Source of the DNA: Adiantum capillus-veneris
Lineage: Eukaryota; Streptophyta; Polypodiopsida; Polypodiales; Pteridaceae
Direction: 5' to 3'
Length of the DNA: 64,000 nt
NCBI GenBank assembly: GCA_014529385.2
Contig: CM043963.1
Location: 79,856,912 to 79,920,911, forward strand
Positions 43,804 through 54,145 of this stretch are shown here, piece after piece; position 1 is the first letter of the stretch, and the number at the start of each line of letters is the position of its first letter. The translations under genes and the position numbers were made by a program. The notes under the pieces are model-generated. The model worked only from the letters and a program-made list of their open reading frames with translations, was not told the origin of the DNA and searched no databases.

Positions 43804-46452
43804 ATGTCTTCCACCGGGAATGTGAGCGGTGATGTTGGTGTCTCAAGCCTGGCTTCCTTGAGGAGACCTCCTACCTCGATGCCAGGTCCTGCTTCGCAGG
43901 GCACCACTTCGCAGGGCACCACTTCGCAGGGCAAGCGAAAGGCAGGTGGAAAAAGTCCAGGACCCGAGTGGAATTTTTCCACAAATTTAAATAAGTATCA
44001 AGATTGGAAATGTAACTTTTGTGGCGAAGAGAAATCTGGAGGAGCACCAAGAATAAGGGATCATTTGCTAGATGGCAATACCAGAATCCAAGGAGGAAAG
44101 TGCAAGGGCTTAGGTGCAGAAGAAGCAGCTATGCGCTTAAAAGATTTAATTGGTAAGCTAATTTCCACGAGCAAAAGATCAAAACTCTCTACTTTCGACC
44201 ATCACACCCCGGTATCGATAAGATCAAACCAGTATGAGGGATCATTGGGTGTAACGCCCACCAATGGAAGCACTCAAACCAGGGAACCAACTTCTCATAT
44301 CGATGGAACTACACCTCCAAACCATGGATCTCCTGACTTTCAGGTAGGATCATCAAAGAGTAGACAGGTTAGCTTACAGACGAGCTTCAAAACGCTTGCC
44401 TTAGAAGAAGCACAACTTGCTCTAGCTAAAGCCGTCTATTTCACTGGGGGATCATTGGCCATTGTCACCCGTGATGCATGGAAGTCAGCTTGGAAACGCA
44501 TTGGGGAGTATGGTGCTGGATTTACCCCTCCAACATATCACCATATGAGAAACCAACTGTTGGATAAATGTTACACAAGCACACAACAGGATATTCAAAG
44601 GGTAATATTAAATGCAACAGAACAATCTGGATACACCATAGTTAGTGATGGCTGGTCCAACATTCAAAGGCGGCCATTGATCAACATCATGCTTGTATGT
44701 CCTCGTGGTGAATGTTTTATCAAAGTTGTGGATAGCTCTGGTCAAATAAAGTCTGGTAGTTTTATAGCTGACATCATTGGCGACACAGTTGAGGAACTTG
44801 GAAAAGAAAATGTTGTCCAAGTAATCATGGACAATGCCAAAAATTGCAGGGCTGCAGGTAGGATACTTGAAAGTCGCTTCTCTCACCTATATAGTGCTGG
44901 TTGCAGTACACACAGCTTGAACTTGGTATTGCAAGATTGGTACAAGAGGGAGGACACAGAGTGGTTCAAATGTATAGTAGACAATGCTTGCTTAATAGTC
45001 AATTTTGTTTTGAAGCGTCAGAGGGTTCTTGACATGTACCGTCAGAGGATGTCTACTATGTTAAAACTGCCGTGCGAAACTGGATTTTGCACCAACTACT
45101 ATACGGTAGAATCACTAATAAAAAATAAGAATGCTGTGATGGAGACATTTGTTTGTGCCACTTTTTCAAAATGGGAGGCCGGTCAAAGGGAGAAGATAAA
45201 AAGCAAAATAGGGGTGATCAGAGATCTACTAGCTGATCGCCACTTCTGGGATGATGTGGTGGATGTGCACAATGTCATGATGCCAATTATGCTCGCATTA
45301 CACCAACTGGATTCTGCCTTGCCTAACATAGGTAAGGTGTGGATGGCTTGGTGTACTGTTCAAGAAAGCCTTGCAAATCCAGAGGAGCCCCAGGAGCCAA
45401 TTGTGAAGCCTTGGAAGACACCATTCACTCAAAAGAGGAGAGAAATTTTGAGAAAGTATGTGCATGGTCGATGGGTTGGAGCACATAGTCCACTACACAT
45501 CGTAGCTTTCTTATTGGATCCAGAGTATTGGGCAATGGAAATAGACAAACTTGATGAGGAGGTGCTGGAAGACTTTTATGATGTGATAGGTAGGTTTTAT
45601 GATGATCCTAATGAGCATGCATCAGCTGTTACTCAAAGATGGGTTGGAGCACATAGTCCACTACACATCGTAGCTTTCTTATTGGATCCAGAGTATTGGG
45701 CAATGGAAATAGACAAACTTGATGAGGAGGTGCTGGAAGACTTTTATGATGTGATAGGTAGGTTTTATGATGATCCTAATGAGCATGCATCAGCTGTTAC
45801 TCAAAGATGGGTTGGAGCACATAGTCCACTACACATCGTAGCTTTCTTATTGGATCCAGAGTATTGGGCAATGGAAATAGACAAACTTGATGAGGAGGTG
45901 CTGGAAGACTTTTATGATGTGATAGGTAGGTTTTATGATGATCCTAATGAGCATGCATCAGCTGTTACTGATCTTATGAAGTTTAAACTCAAAGAGGGTA
46001 AGTTTGGTACAGAATTTGTGCAGAAACTTGCCACGGAGCAACCAGCGTGGAAGTGGTGGATGATGAATGGTGGTAGTGCACCCACCCTTAAACGCCTAGC
46101 TGTTAGAATCCTAGCCCAATGTGCATCCAATTCAAGTTCTAAGAGAAACTGGAGTACATATAAATATGTACATTCCACCATCAGAAACCGCCTTCTAAAT
46201 TCAAGAGCTGAAAAATTGGCGTATATGTACTGCAACCATCGGCTATTGGCAAGAGTGCAAGCTGAGAACTACAAAGAGGCGATGCCGCGCTGGACTTATG
46301 ATGTAACCAATGATGAGGTGGACGAAGACAGTGAGCTGCAAGGGGAATCTCATGAAGTAGAAACTACATGTACTTTAGAAGAGATTGAAGAGAATCTGGA
46401 AATTGAACCAACTTTGACCGGTCGTCGCAGCAAGCGACGGTGGTTTAATTAA
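43804..46452 (+). CDS. T2 hAT-family transposase (intact, 883 aa from this ATG)
   Basis: An open frame from the ATG just after an intron acceptor TATTGCAG (43,790); an upstream in-frame ATG at 43,765 lies before the acceptor and is less likely. Domains: a BED-like zinc finger (YQDWKCNFCGEEKSGG...RDHLL), a DUF659-type catalytic region with SDGWSNIQRRPLINIM, VIMDNAKNCRAAGRIL and CSTHSLNLVLQDWYK, and the hAT C-terminal dimerisation region (LKRLAVRILAQCASNSSSKR, NRAEKLAYMYCN-like). A 56-residue block around WVGAHSPLHIVAFLLDPEYW is present three times in tandem. The end is basic (GRRSKRRWFN), a likely nuclear signal. No stops, so it is the youngest-looking coding region in the window. It would excise and insert hAT DNA with 8-bp duplications. 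Confidence 0.93.
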   Translation: MSSTGNVSGDVGVSSLASLRRPPTSMPGPASQGTTSQGTTSQGKRKAGGKSPGPEWNFSTNLNKYQDWKCNFCGEEKSGGAPRIRDHLLDGNTRIQGGKCKGLGAEEAAMRLKDLIGKLISTSKRSKLSTFDHHTPVSIRSNQYEGSLGVTPTNGSTQTREPTSHIDGTTPPNHGSPDFQVGSSKSRQVSLQTSFKTLALEEAQLALAKAVYFTGGSLAIVTRDAWKSAWKRIGEYGAGFTPPTYHHMRNQLLDKCYTSTQQDIQRVILNATEQSGYTIVSDGWSNIQRRPLINIMLVCPRGECFIKVVDSSGQIKSGSFIADIIGDTVEELGKENVVQVIMDNAKNCRAAGRILESRFSHLYSAGCSTHSLNLVLQDWYKREDTEWFKCIVDNACLIVNFVLKRQRVLDMYRQRMSTMLKLPCETGFCTNYYTVESLIKNKNAVMETFVCATFSKWEAGQREKIKSKIGVIRDLLADRHFWDDVVDVHNVMMPIMLALHQLDSALPNIGKVWMAWCTVQESLANPEEPQEPIVKPWKTPFTQKRREILRKYVHGRWVGAHSPLHIVAFLLDPEYWAMEIDKLDEEVLEDFYDVIGRFYDDPNEHASAVTQRWVGAHSPLHIVAFLLDPEYWAMEIDKLDEEVLEDFYDVIGRFYDDPNEHASAVTQRWVGAHSPLHIVAFLLDPEYWAMEIDKLDEEVLEDFYDVIGRFYDDPNEHASAVTDLMKFKLKEGKFGTEFVQKLATEQPAWKWWMMNGGSAPTLKRLAVRILAQCASNSSSKRNWSTYKYVHSTIRNRLLNSRAEKLAYMYCNHRLLARVQAENYKEAMPRWTYDVTNDEVDEDSELQGESHEVETTCTLEEIEENLEIEPTLTGRRSKRRWFN
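45470..45973 (+). repeat. Triplicated 168-bp coding segment in the T2 transposase
   Basis: Three head-to-tail copies with exactly 168-bp spacing (starting 45,470, 45,638 and 45,806), essentially identical, in frame (56 aa each). The first copy is entered after CATGGTC and the last is followed by GATCTTATGAAG. Confidence 0.97.
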
Positions 46453-46723
46453 TAGATTATTGAATCCATTGAGTGACTTCTGTTTAAGTTCAAAAACTGT
46501 TTATCTTATAATATTTTTTTTATATTTAGTTTAAGGTTTAGACATTTTCTTAATAATAAACGAAGCCCTTAAAAACCTTTACAAGGCCACAAATCACTAT
46601 TAAAGCTTCATAATATACAAAGCCCTAACAAATCTTTGCATTATCACATATCATAATTGAAGCTGAAGTGAGGACAATTCACATATCACTAATAAATTCT
46701 CGCAAGACAACGAGTAAATATTT
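46453..46723. other. Spacer between convergent T2 genes
   Basis: AT-rich, no ORF of note; probably the 3' untranslated regions of the transposase and the minus-strand RING gene. Confidence 0.5.
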
Positions 46724-47682
46724 TCAAATGTTACAAAAACTATCCAAGTGATAGTGAAATATTTGTGAGAATATCTTTATTCTCCTGTTCACGCTGACTT
46801 TTAAGCTTATTATAGTCTTCAAAAATTTTGAACATTGCATATAGCTTTTTGGATATCTCATACTCACATTAGCACAATGAAAGTTATTCATCATGCTTTG
46901 CATCAAGCATGATATATGGTACATATGTCCGCATGGCAAGCTGAAGTGACCACACCACTCATGAAAGAATGATCTACATATGGGGCAAGGACCACCGTGC
47001 TCACCAGAAGCTGGAGGGGCCTCAATAGATGTTGGGTGCTCAATCAATGTGGCAGCATTTTGTTTTTTTATAGTCGCCTCTAACTCTTTTACGTGGCGAG
47101 ATAGCACCTTCACCTCCCTTTGCAAGTCTCTATTTAGGGTTTCTTCTGCATGAGAGCCTTGTGTAGCTTGTGATGCTTGCCTCAGTTGAGTTTGAAGCTC
47201 CTCCTTAACTTGGTGCACTTCCATTGATGCACCTTGTAGTGCCAATGACATCTCTTGCCGTGTGACGATGATTGCACTACTGCAAATTTCCTCAACCGTC
47301 ATGTGAGGTGCCCTTGAGCTGAAGTCCACCACTTCACCCAAGACATAATGCATGTATAACATCTTGGCAAACCACAATGGACAATCCATATGATGCATAG
47401 GATGACCCATAATATCGAGATATATGTTCTCTCCATTGTCTCGTATGTCTGCATTAATGCATTGTGATAGCTTGAGTCGGCCTTTCTTGATGTTGTCATC
47501 TGCAACGCCTGCCCATATGGATTTGACCATTTCTCGGTCAATCCTAGTGTTCACCTCTTTCCATTGTGTACCCACTGGGAGCAACGAGCTGCAATTCAAA
47601 CGGTGTTGTTCACTCCACCGCCTTGACACATGGATCTGAGACGCTCAAAAGCGCGCTTAGCCCTTTGATTATCATTATCCAT
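46724..47682 (-). pseudogene. T2 coiled-coil/RING finger gene
   Basis: A probable start at 47,682 (MDNDNQRAKRAFERLRSMCQ) leads, after a one-base shift near 47,600, into a 301-codon frame: EVNTRIDREMVKSIW, an unrecognised N-terminal domain, then a coiled coil (EMSLALQGASMEVHQVKEEL, NRDLQREVKVLSRHVKELEA) and a RING finger CPICRSFFHEWCGHFSLPCG followed by HMYHISCL. The last Cys pair of the RING is not cleanly visible near 46,860-46,890 (HCANVSMRY), perhaps an intron or mutation. RING proteins with coiled coils usually act as E3 ubiquitin ligases. It is transcribed towards the transposase. Confidence 0.65.
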
Positions 47683-47730
47683 ATCCTGATTAAACACTAT
47701 ACTTCAGTTACGGCATACAAACTTAATGAT

Positions 47731-47876
47731 AATCAATTGCTATAAGAGTAACCACCATTTTATGACAATCAATTGCTATAATTTTAACTAACATTTTACG
47801 ACAATCAATTGATATTAGAATAACCACCATCTTACGACAATCAATTGATATAAGAGTAACCACCATTTTTTAAATC
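47731..47876. repeat. 36-bp tandem repeat, four copies
   Basis: AATCAATTG starts at 47,731, 47,767, 47,803 and 47,839, an exact 36-bp period, with units around ACAATCAATTGATATAAGAG and TAACCACCATTTTA. It lies just upstream of the RING gene start and may be part of its promoter or an intron. Confidence 0.9.
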
Positions 47877-48139
47877 AATGAATGACAATCAGTGATTCCA
47901 CATGGCTTATTGATTGAAACTTAAGAGAAAAAACAAAACTCATAGAAAATTTGTTGTCTATTGAGATATAACAAAGTGTTTTTATTACTCATACATCATC
48001 CATGGCGCATAAAACCCAATTTTTAAAAGTGCTTTTATAAGTCAAAAGTCTCAGAAAACCCTGTTTCATAAAGTACATCATATATCCATAAAAAAAAGGC
48101 TACACTCATTTCAGAGGGAGGGCGTAAGCATCGTTCTGG
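47877..48139. other. Spacer between T2 kinase and RING genes
   Basis: AT-rich; no gene seen. Confidence 0.5.
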
Positions 48140-49675
48140 CTAGGCTTCAAATCTTTCTAATTCTTCGTCCAAAAGTGCCAAGGTCTTTCTGTCTGTGGAT
48201 TTCTTTCTCACCCAACCTTCCACAACAATCCTAGATATGGCTTGTACCTCCACTGAAACCTTATGTTTGAACCAATCTGTGCTATGGTAGTCAGAGAACT
48301 CTCCACAAAACTTACAAAATTGCCATATCACCCATCCTATGGTGTACACATCTGTGGCCTTGGTCCATGGGCACGGGTGATTGCCATCTAGTAACTCAGG
48401 AGCTCGCTAAGGATGAAGCTTTTGCCAGTTTTCATCCATATTGTTGGTCTTTTGTGTCTCTAAGCCAACACACAGAGCCAATCCCCAATCAATTATTCCA
48501 ATACGGGGAGTGAGATCCTTGGTAAAGTCCAACATGATGTTCCATGGATGGAGATCATTGTGGATCACTCCCTCGTCATGTGCGAATCGCAATGCCTTCA
48601 CCAAGGCATGGATCAACGAGGGAGCATGATTTCACAGGCTCTTGATACGTGTTTTCTTGTCTTCAGAGGGCTGCTCCCATTTAAAGTCTTCAGGGATCTT
48701 TCCTTTCCCCTCTTGATGCGCTACAAGCGTCGTGAAAGAGCCATGTGGAAGGGGCACTGTCTCCATAAGATCACCTAAAGTTCCCCCATTGAAGTAGGGG
48801 AATATTAGAAACCATGGCAACGTTACAGAGTGGGAAATCCTCCTCACAATCCCTCTATGGTTGAAATCTAGCCCACTTTCTGATGCAAATCTTTTCCACT
48901 GATGCTTGGCCTGTCCTTTGAACTCCTTGGCACAATAAGTATTCGTTGTAGGAAAGAAACTGATCCCTTTGATTTGAACTTGCCACCCTGTGCCATAATC
49001 CCCTGACCCAAGTTTCTTGATCTTCTTAATGGACTTATTTGGAATGCCCAGAGTCATACTACATTCAGAATTGTATATACTGCTCTCCAGGTGACTGGCA
49101 GAAGCAGTAGAACCCAATGTTCCCTCAATGGCAGCCTCCTCAATAAACGGTTCTCCAACTTGGCTGCTCCCCATAACTCTGGTGATAGCCATTCGCATTT
49201 TCTTGCTTAGGCCAAACTGTGTGTCTATGTGGGATGCTCGCCTTGACCTCTCCTTTTCAACTCTCCATCTAGTGTTCCAATGCTCTAGCTTACCCTTGTC
49301 TACTTCTTGAGGGCATTTCTCTTTCAAATCAGAGGCCACCTTGGGCAAATTGCCCACCCAACTGCTTAGTAATGAGATTATTGATTCGGTTTTTTTGTCT
49401 GGATATAACAATAACATTTTATGGGCAATCTCACTGTATAATGATTGCAATCTAGACTCATCTGCAACAATCTGCGCTATATCGTCGGGATCTAGTGCAC
49501 TGACAATCGTAATCAACAATTGTCTAATTTTCTTTTTGAAATCTATCATTGAAGTAGCAGAAGGATCCATTTTGCCTGCAATGGTATTATTGCAAACAAC
49601 ACATTGTGAAATATAACTATGTGCCACTGCATTTGGATCTTTTCTACGTGAAAGAAAAAGTGCAGTATAGACCAT
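48140..49675 (-). pseudogene. T2 protein kinase gene with two in-frame stops
   Basis: One continuous frame from MVYTALFLSRRKDPN (49,675) to 48,140, interrupted only by TGA at 48,632 and TAG at 48,407. After an N-terminal helical region (FKKKIRQLLITIVSALDPDD) comes a kinase domain: glycine loop KKLGSGDYGTGWQV, Lys in YCAKEFKG, hinge LIFPYFNGGTLGDLM, catalytic loop VIHNDLHPWNIML (HND instead of HRD), metal loop IIDWGLA (DWG instead of DFG), APE as RAPELLDG, and DVYTIGWVIWQF. HxD, Lys and Asp are all present, so catalysis would have been possible. The lack of introns over 1.5 kb is notable. It sits between the RING gene and the satellite; its promoter is probably the minus-strand TATA at 54,058 or within the array. 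Confidence 0.75.
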
Positions 49676-49679
49676 AGAT

Positions 49680-50751
49680 CTCGTACGCTTTTGCAGTGAC
49701 ACACCTAATCGCAATTGCAACCATGTGCCAATGCCTCACCGTAAGAAAACTTACAAACAGATGCTCCTGTCATTCTAGTAGCAACACACCTACTCGCAAT
49801 TGCAACCATGTGCCGAAGAATGAATGACTGGGAGCAACATAAAACATAGTCACCCTACGCTTTTGCAATGACACACCTAGCCGCAATTGCAACCATGTAC
49901 TAGTGCATCCACGCACGATGACTTCTTTCAAACACATGCTCCTGTCATTCAAGCAGCAACACACCTAGTCGCAATTGCAACCATGTGCCGAAGCATGAAT
50001 GACTCGGAGCAACATAAAACATAGTCACCCTACGCTTTTGCAATGACACACCTAGCCGCAATTGCAACCATGTGCCAATGCATCCATGCACGGTGACTTC
50101 TTTCAAACACATGCTCCTGTCATTCTAGTAGCAACACACCTAGTCGCAATTGCAACCATGTGCCGAAGCATGAATGACTGGGAGCAACATAAAACATAGT
50201 CACCCTATGTTTTTGCAATGACACACCTAGCCGCAATTGAAACCATGTGCCAGTGCATCCACGCACGGTGACTTCTTTCAAACAGACGCTCCTGTCATTC
50301 TAGCAGCAACACACCTAGTCGCAATTGCAACCATGTGCCGAAGCATGAATGACTGGGACCAACATAAAACATAGTCACCCTACGCTTTTGCAATGACACA
50401 CCTAGCCACAATTGCAACCATGTGCCAGTGCATCCACGCACGGTGACTTCTTTCAAACAGATGCTCCTGTCATTCTAGCAGCAACACACCTAGTTGCAAT
50501 TGCAACCATGTGCCGAAGCATGAATGACTCGGAGCAACATAAAACATAGTCATCCTACGCTTTTGCAATGACACACCTAGTCGCAATTGCAACCATGTGC
50601 CAATGCATCCACACACGATGTCTTCTTTCAATATTCAAGCATATGAAGCATTATGAAATTATTTGAGCACACATTCATGCATTAGATGCTACCGTCAATC
50701 TAGCAGCAACACACCTAGTCTCAATTGCAACCATGTGCCGAAGCATGAATG
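49680..50751. repeat. 175-bp satellite array, left block
   Basis: The word TTTTGCAATGACACACCTAG recurs with an exact 175-bp period (reference base at 49,865, 50,040, 50,215, 50,390 and 50,565). Each unit contains two halves that both carry ACACCTAGYCGCAATTGCAACC plus CATGTGCC. The array is interrupted by the solo LTR and resumes at 53,431. Confidence 0.95.
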
Positions 50752-50755
50752 ACGG
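50752..50755. other. Solo LTR target-site duplication (ACGG)
   Basis: ACGG before the LTR start TGATAGCC and again at 53,427-53,430 after the LTR end GCCTCA. Confidence 0.75.
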
Positions 50756-52458
50756 TGATAGCCGTTTTTCGGCTCTTTGTAATTGCCACAGTGAGTTACC
50801 TCACCCTACCAAAATCACCCAAACACTGTGGCTATCCCTACCATTTCACTGTACATAGGCGTGCGTGAGTCACGGGACTTTTCCCATATCTTCTTAAAAA
50901 ACCCTCAATTAGCTAGTCATTGGGCTAGTTGAGCCAAAAAAAATAAAATAAAAAATATAAGTATATTTTGGCCAATGCGTATGTAAATATTTCTTTATAT
51001 ATAGGGCCTAAATAAAAGATTTTTTCATAATTATTTTGGTATTTATTTAAATATTTCTACCTAGGTGTGTGTTATTTATGCTCTGTACATTGCCTCACCA
51101 TTACCACAATTTTTTCTTACCATTTTTCATACTCTTTATTCCATATAGAAATATTTTCATGTAAGCTTCTTTTATATTTGGTGTAACTCAACCCCAACAA
51201 AATCCAAAAAAACTAGTTTTATTTATGTGTATATTTTTTCACTATTTTGATTTTTCCCTTCCTACATCTATTTTGTTTTTTTCTAAAAAATTAGAACACC
51301 AAAAATATTTATCTTTTTATGGTAGCCTCATAAGGAGAGAGATTTCTTTTGACCCCTTTATATTTTTTCCACTTATATTATTTATATTTGACATGTACAT
51401 ATTTTTTAGACCCCTCAATATTTGATTTTCTTAGTTGTACTATTCACTTATATCCTAATCTCAACAATATCTTCAATTATAGACCTACCAAATAAGGTCA
51501 AGGGTAGGTGGCATGCATACATGCACTATGGAGGGCTCACTCTTGGAGGTATTCAAAAGAATCATCCAAAGAAGGACCCCACAAGGACCTTTGCAGTGGA
51601 AAAAAACGGTCGGTTTTGCTGAATTTTTAAAGTTCACTTGCTCTCCGAATTTGAAAAGGTGATACAAACAAAAGTTGTAGCTCGTGGGCTAAACTTTTGC
51701 CTCAAATTTTTTCATATTTTTTTGAGCTACGAGCTGTGAGCTATGATTTTTTTAGTGGACCTCAGTTTTCCCATGCTATGCAGCCACACTCTCTCTTCCA
51801 CTCTATCATTTTCCTCTTTCACACACACTTCTCCACTCATCATCCCCATCTCTCTCACCACTCCTCTCTGTACACTACTCACCTTCTCCTCAACCTTGAA
51901 GAATAAGAGAAACCATGGTGAACTCATACCTCCCACACACAATTCCATTCCAAAATTGACCACCTAGTCTCATTTTTCCTCCTCCAAATTACCCATATCT
52001 ATCAAAAAAACCACAAAATTCAGCCTCTTCTCTTAAAAGACAGCATCATGGTGGTTGATTACTCAGCTTCAATTACCTTGTCTCTCAAGGAAGGTCAAGA
52101 GTGGAGAAAAAATGTACCGTCAAAGCTAGTGGACTGTCAACAAGCGTCAAATCCGGCCCTACTCAAGACACTTGGAGCATCAACCTTGTAAGAAATCCAC
52201 CTTTTCTTACCTCTTAAGAGTTTTTCTTCCTTATTTGTATCCTACATGGATACTCCCATTGTAAATATCCATTTCCATTTGTAAATTAATACTAACTCTA
52301 CTAACACTAACCCACTATGAAAAGTCCTATCACCTCCATTTCTCTCCTCTCTCTTTCCCCACCAACTTCTTGATAATTCCAAGCAAAAGAAATTAGATAA
52401 ATTGCTGAAAATCTAACCCAACCATGGTTAGAGGAGTAACCCTAGCCTTCAAAATTGC

Positions 52459-52465
52459 TATAAAA
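52459..52465 (+). promoter_or_regulatory. Solo LTR TATA box
   Basis: TTGCTATAAAAGGAGGG, a strong TATA match about 800 bp before the hairpin. Confidence 0.65.
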
Positions 52466-53111
52466 GGAGGGTGTAGCTAGCACAAAAGGGGGGAGCCATA
52501 AGCAAGAGCACTATGCTATAGCTTGAGAAGCCAAGCTCAACCTCTCTAGAAGGAGCTCTTGAGTGGAAGCTCATTGTCTTATGCATGTGCATGTGTTGTA
52601 ATAGGGGATTAGCAAGGGAACTCTATGGAGAGTGTTCATTCAATTGAGAGTAGGAAATCTATCATTTCTCCTACTAGTGTAAGCCCAACATTTGCTAAAT
52701 CAAGGAGGGTGGATTTGGACTAAGCTTGGATACTTTGTCTCCCTTCCAACGTGAAATAATGGACAACAATGATGCGTAAGTGTCTTGGTGTTTTTTGTTA
52801 AGTTCTTGATAGCTTGTCTCTGGTGTTGTCATCAATCTAGCCATAAATCCCACATACTGTAAGAGGGCGACAGGGTGGAGAGGACTCCCCTGGGTTTAAG
52901 ACAGTGATTGGGGTGGCTTTTCTTGTGATGTGTTGTGGTGAAATTTACGCAAGCTATGTTGAACAAATACTAATTTCACTTTGATTTGTCATGACAGATT
53001 TGTAAGAAGGTATTAATGCAACAAGCACCCCCTCCCCCTTTCTCTCTCTTTCTTAAATATACAGTTGTGTTTGCTTGATCATTGTCGATACGTTTCAAAG
53101 CAGCCCGAGCA

Positions 53112-53164
<53 letters not shown>

Positions 53165-53259
53165 GTGTTTTAGTGTGTGAGAGTGTTCCATTGGTGTTAG
53201 GGTTAGTGTAAATTCCTTGCTTGTTTGTGGGTTGCTCTAACGATTCTCCTCTTTTGCGT

Positions 53260-53290
53260 CCTAGTTCGCTCTTAAACTAGGTGGTGCCCC
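53260..53290 (+). other. Conserved U5 hairpin plus PBS-like 9-mer (solo LTR)
   Basis: CCTAGTT, loop CGCTCTTA, AACTAGG, then TGGTGCCCC. Compared with RE2/RE3 the inner stem pair C-G is replaced by T-A pairs. Confidence 0.65.
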
Positions 53291-53430
53291 TTGTGTAGTT
53301 GGGATTTGGCTGTGGGTTTGTTGTTTTGGTTTGTGTTGTGTTGTGCCCCAGCCCCATTGAGCAGCACGGGAGCCTTGAAGGGTGTCTAGAGGTTGCTCTT
53401 CTTGTTGCCCGCCCCGGAACGCCTCAACGG

Positions 53431-53875
53431 GAAGCAACATAAAACATAGTCACCCTACGCTTTTGCAATGACACACCTAGCCGCAATTGCAACCATGTGC
53501 CAGTGCATCCACGCACGGTGACTTCTTTCAAACACATGCTCCTGTCATTCTAGCAGCAACACACCTAGTCGCAATTGCAATCATGTGCCGAAGCATGAAT
53601 GACTAGGAGCAACATAAAACATAATCACCCTACGCTTTTGCAATGACACACATAGCCACAATTGAAACCATGTGCCAGTGCATTCACGCACGATTACTTC
53701 TTTTAAACAAATGCTCTTGTCATTCTAGCAGCAACACACCTAGTCGCAATTGCAACCATGTGCCAAAGCATGAATGATTGGGAGTAATATAAAACATAAT
53801 CATCGTACGCTTTTGCAATGACACACCTAGCCGCAATTGCAACCATGTGCCAGTGCATCCACGCACGGTGATTTG
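53431..53875. repeat. 175-bp satellite array, right block
   Basis: Continuation of the array with the same 175-bp period (reference base at 53,465, 53,640 and 53,815), ending after GCACGGTGA at about 53,872. Confidence 0.95.
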
Positions 53876-54057
53876 ATAAAAGAAATTTTATACCTTGAAG
53901 TTTTAACGCAAAAAACTCAAAAAAACATCAATAAAATAAGGAAGGGTTTAAAAAATTACTCCTACACTGCTTTGAGAATGTGGAAAGCTACGAAAAAGTT
54001 TGGTGAAGACTTTTCAATGTACCTCTTTTGTGAAAAAGACAAGCACCGGCGTTGCCT

Positions 54058-54068
54058 TTATATAGCCA
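54058..54068 (-). promoter_or_regulatory. T2 right-end TATA box (leftward)
   Basis: GGCTATATAAAGGC on the minus strand, directly inside the right GC-rich block, mirroring the left end. Confidence 0.5.
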
Positions 54069-54145
54069 CGACGGGCCCAGCGGGGAAGTTGATTTACCCG
54101 GCGGGCCCTGCGGGCAAACGAATTAGCCCGGCGGGCTACGAGGCG
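54069..54145 (-). repeat. T2 right subterminal GC-rich block
   Basis: CCCGGCGGGCCCTGCGGGC-like words; similar in inverted orientation to 42,488-42,600. Confidence 0.6.

Larger units (their letters stand above)
50756..53426 (+). mobile_element. Solo LTR (2,671 bp) inserted in the 175-bp satellite
   Basis: It begins TGATAGCCG and ends GCCTCA, flanked by ACGG on both sides, with satellite sequence resuming in register. It has a TATA box (52,459), a CT repeat (53,113-53,162), the conserved hairpin with TGGTGCCCC (53,260-53,290) and a U5 end (GAGCAGCACGGGAGCC...GCCTCA) that matches the RE4 LTR end. No internal element sequence is present, so it arose by recombination between two LTRs. Orientation is opposite to RE4. 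No ORFs of note in its AT-rich 50.8-52.4 kb U3. Confidence 0.92.

Noticed and set aside
47731-47876. CRISPR array
   Set aside because: The 36-bp units are directly adjacent with no spacers, in a plant nuclear context.
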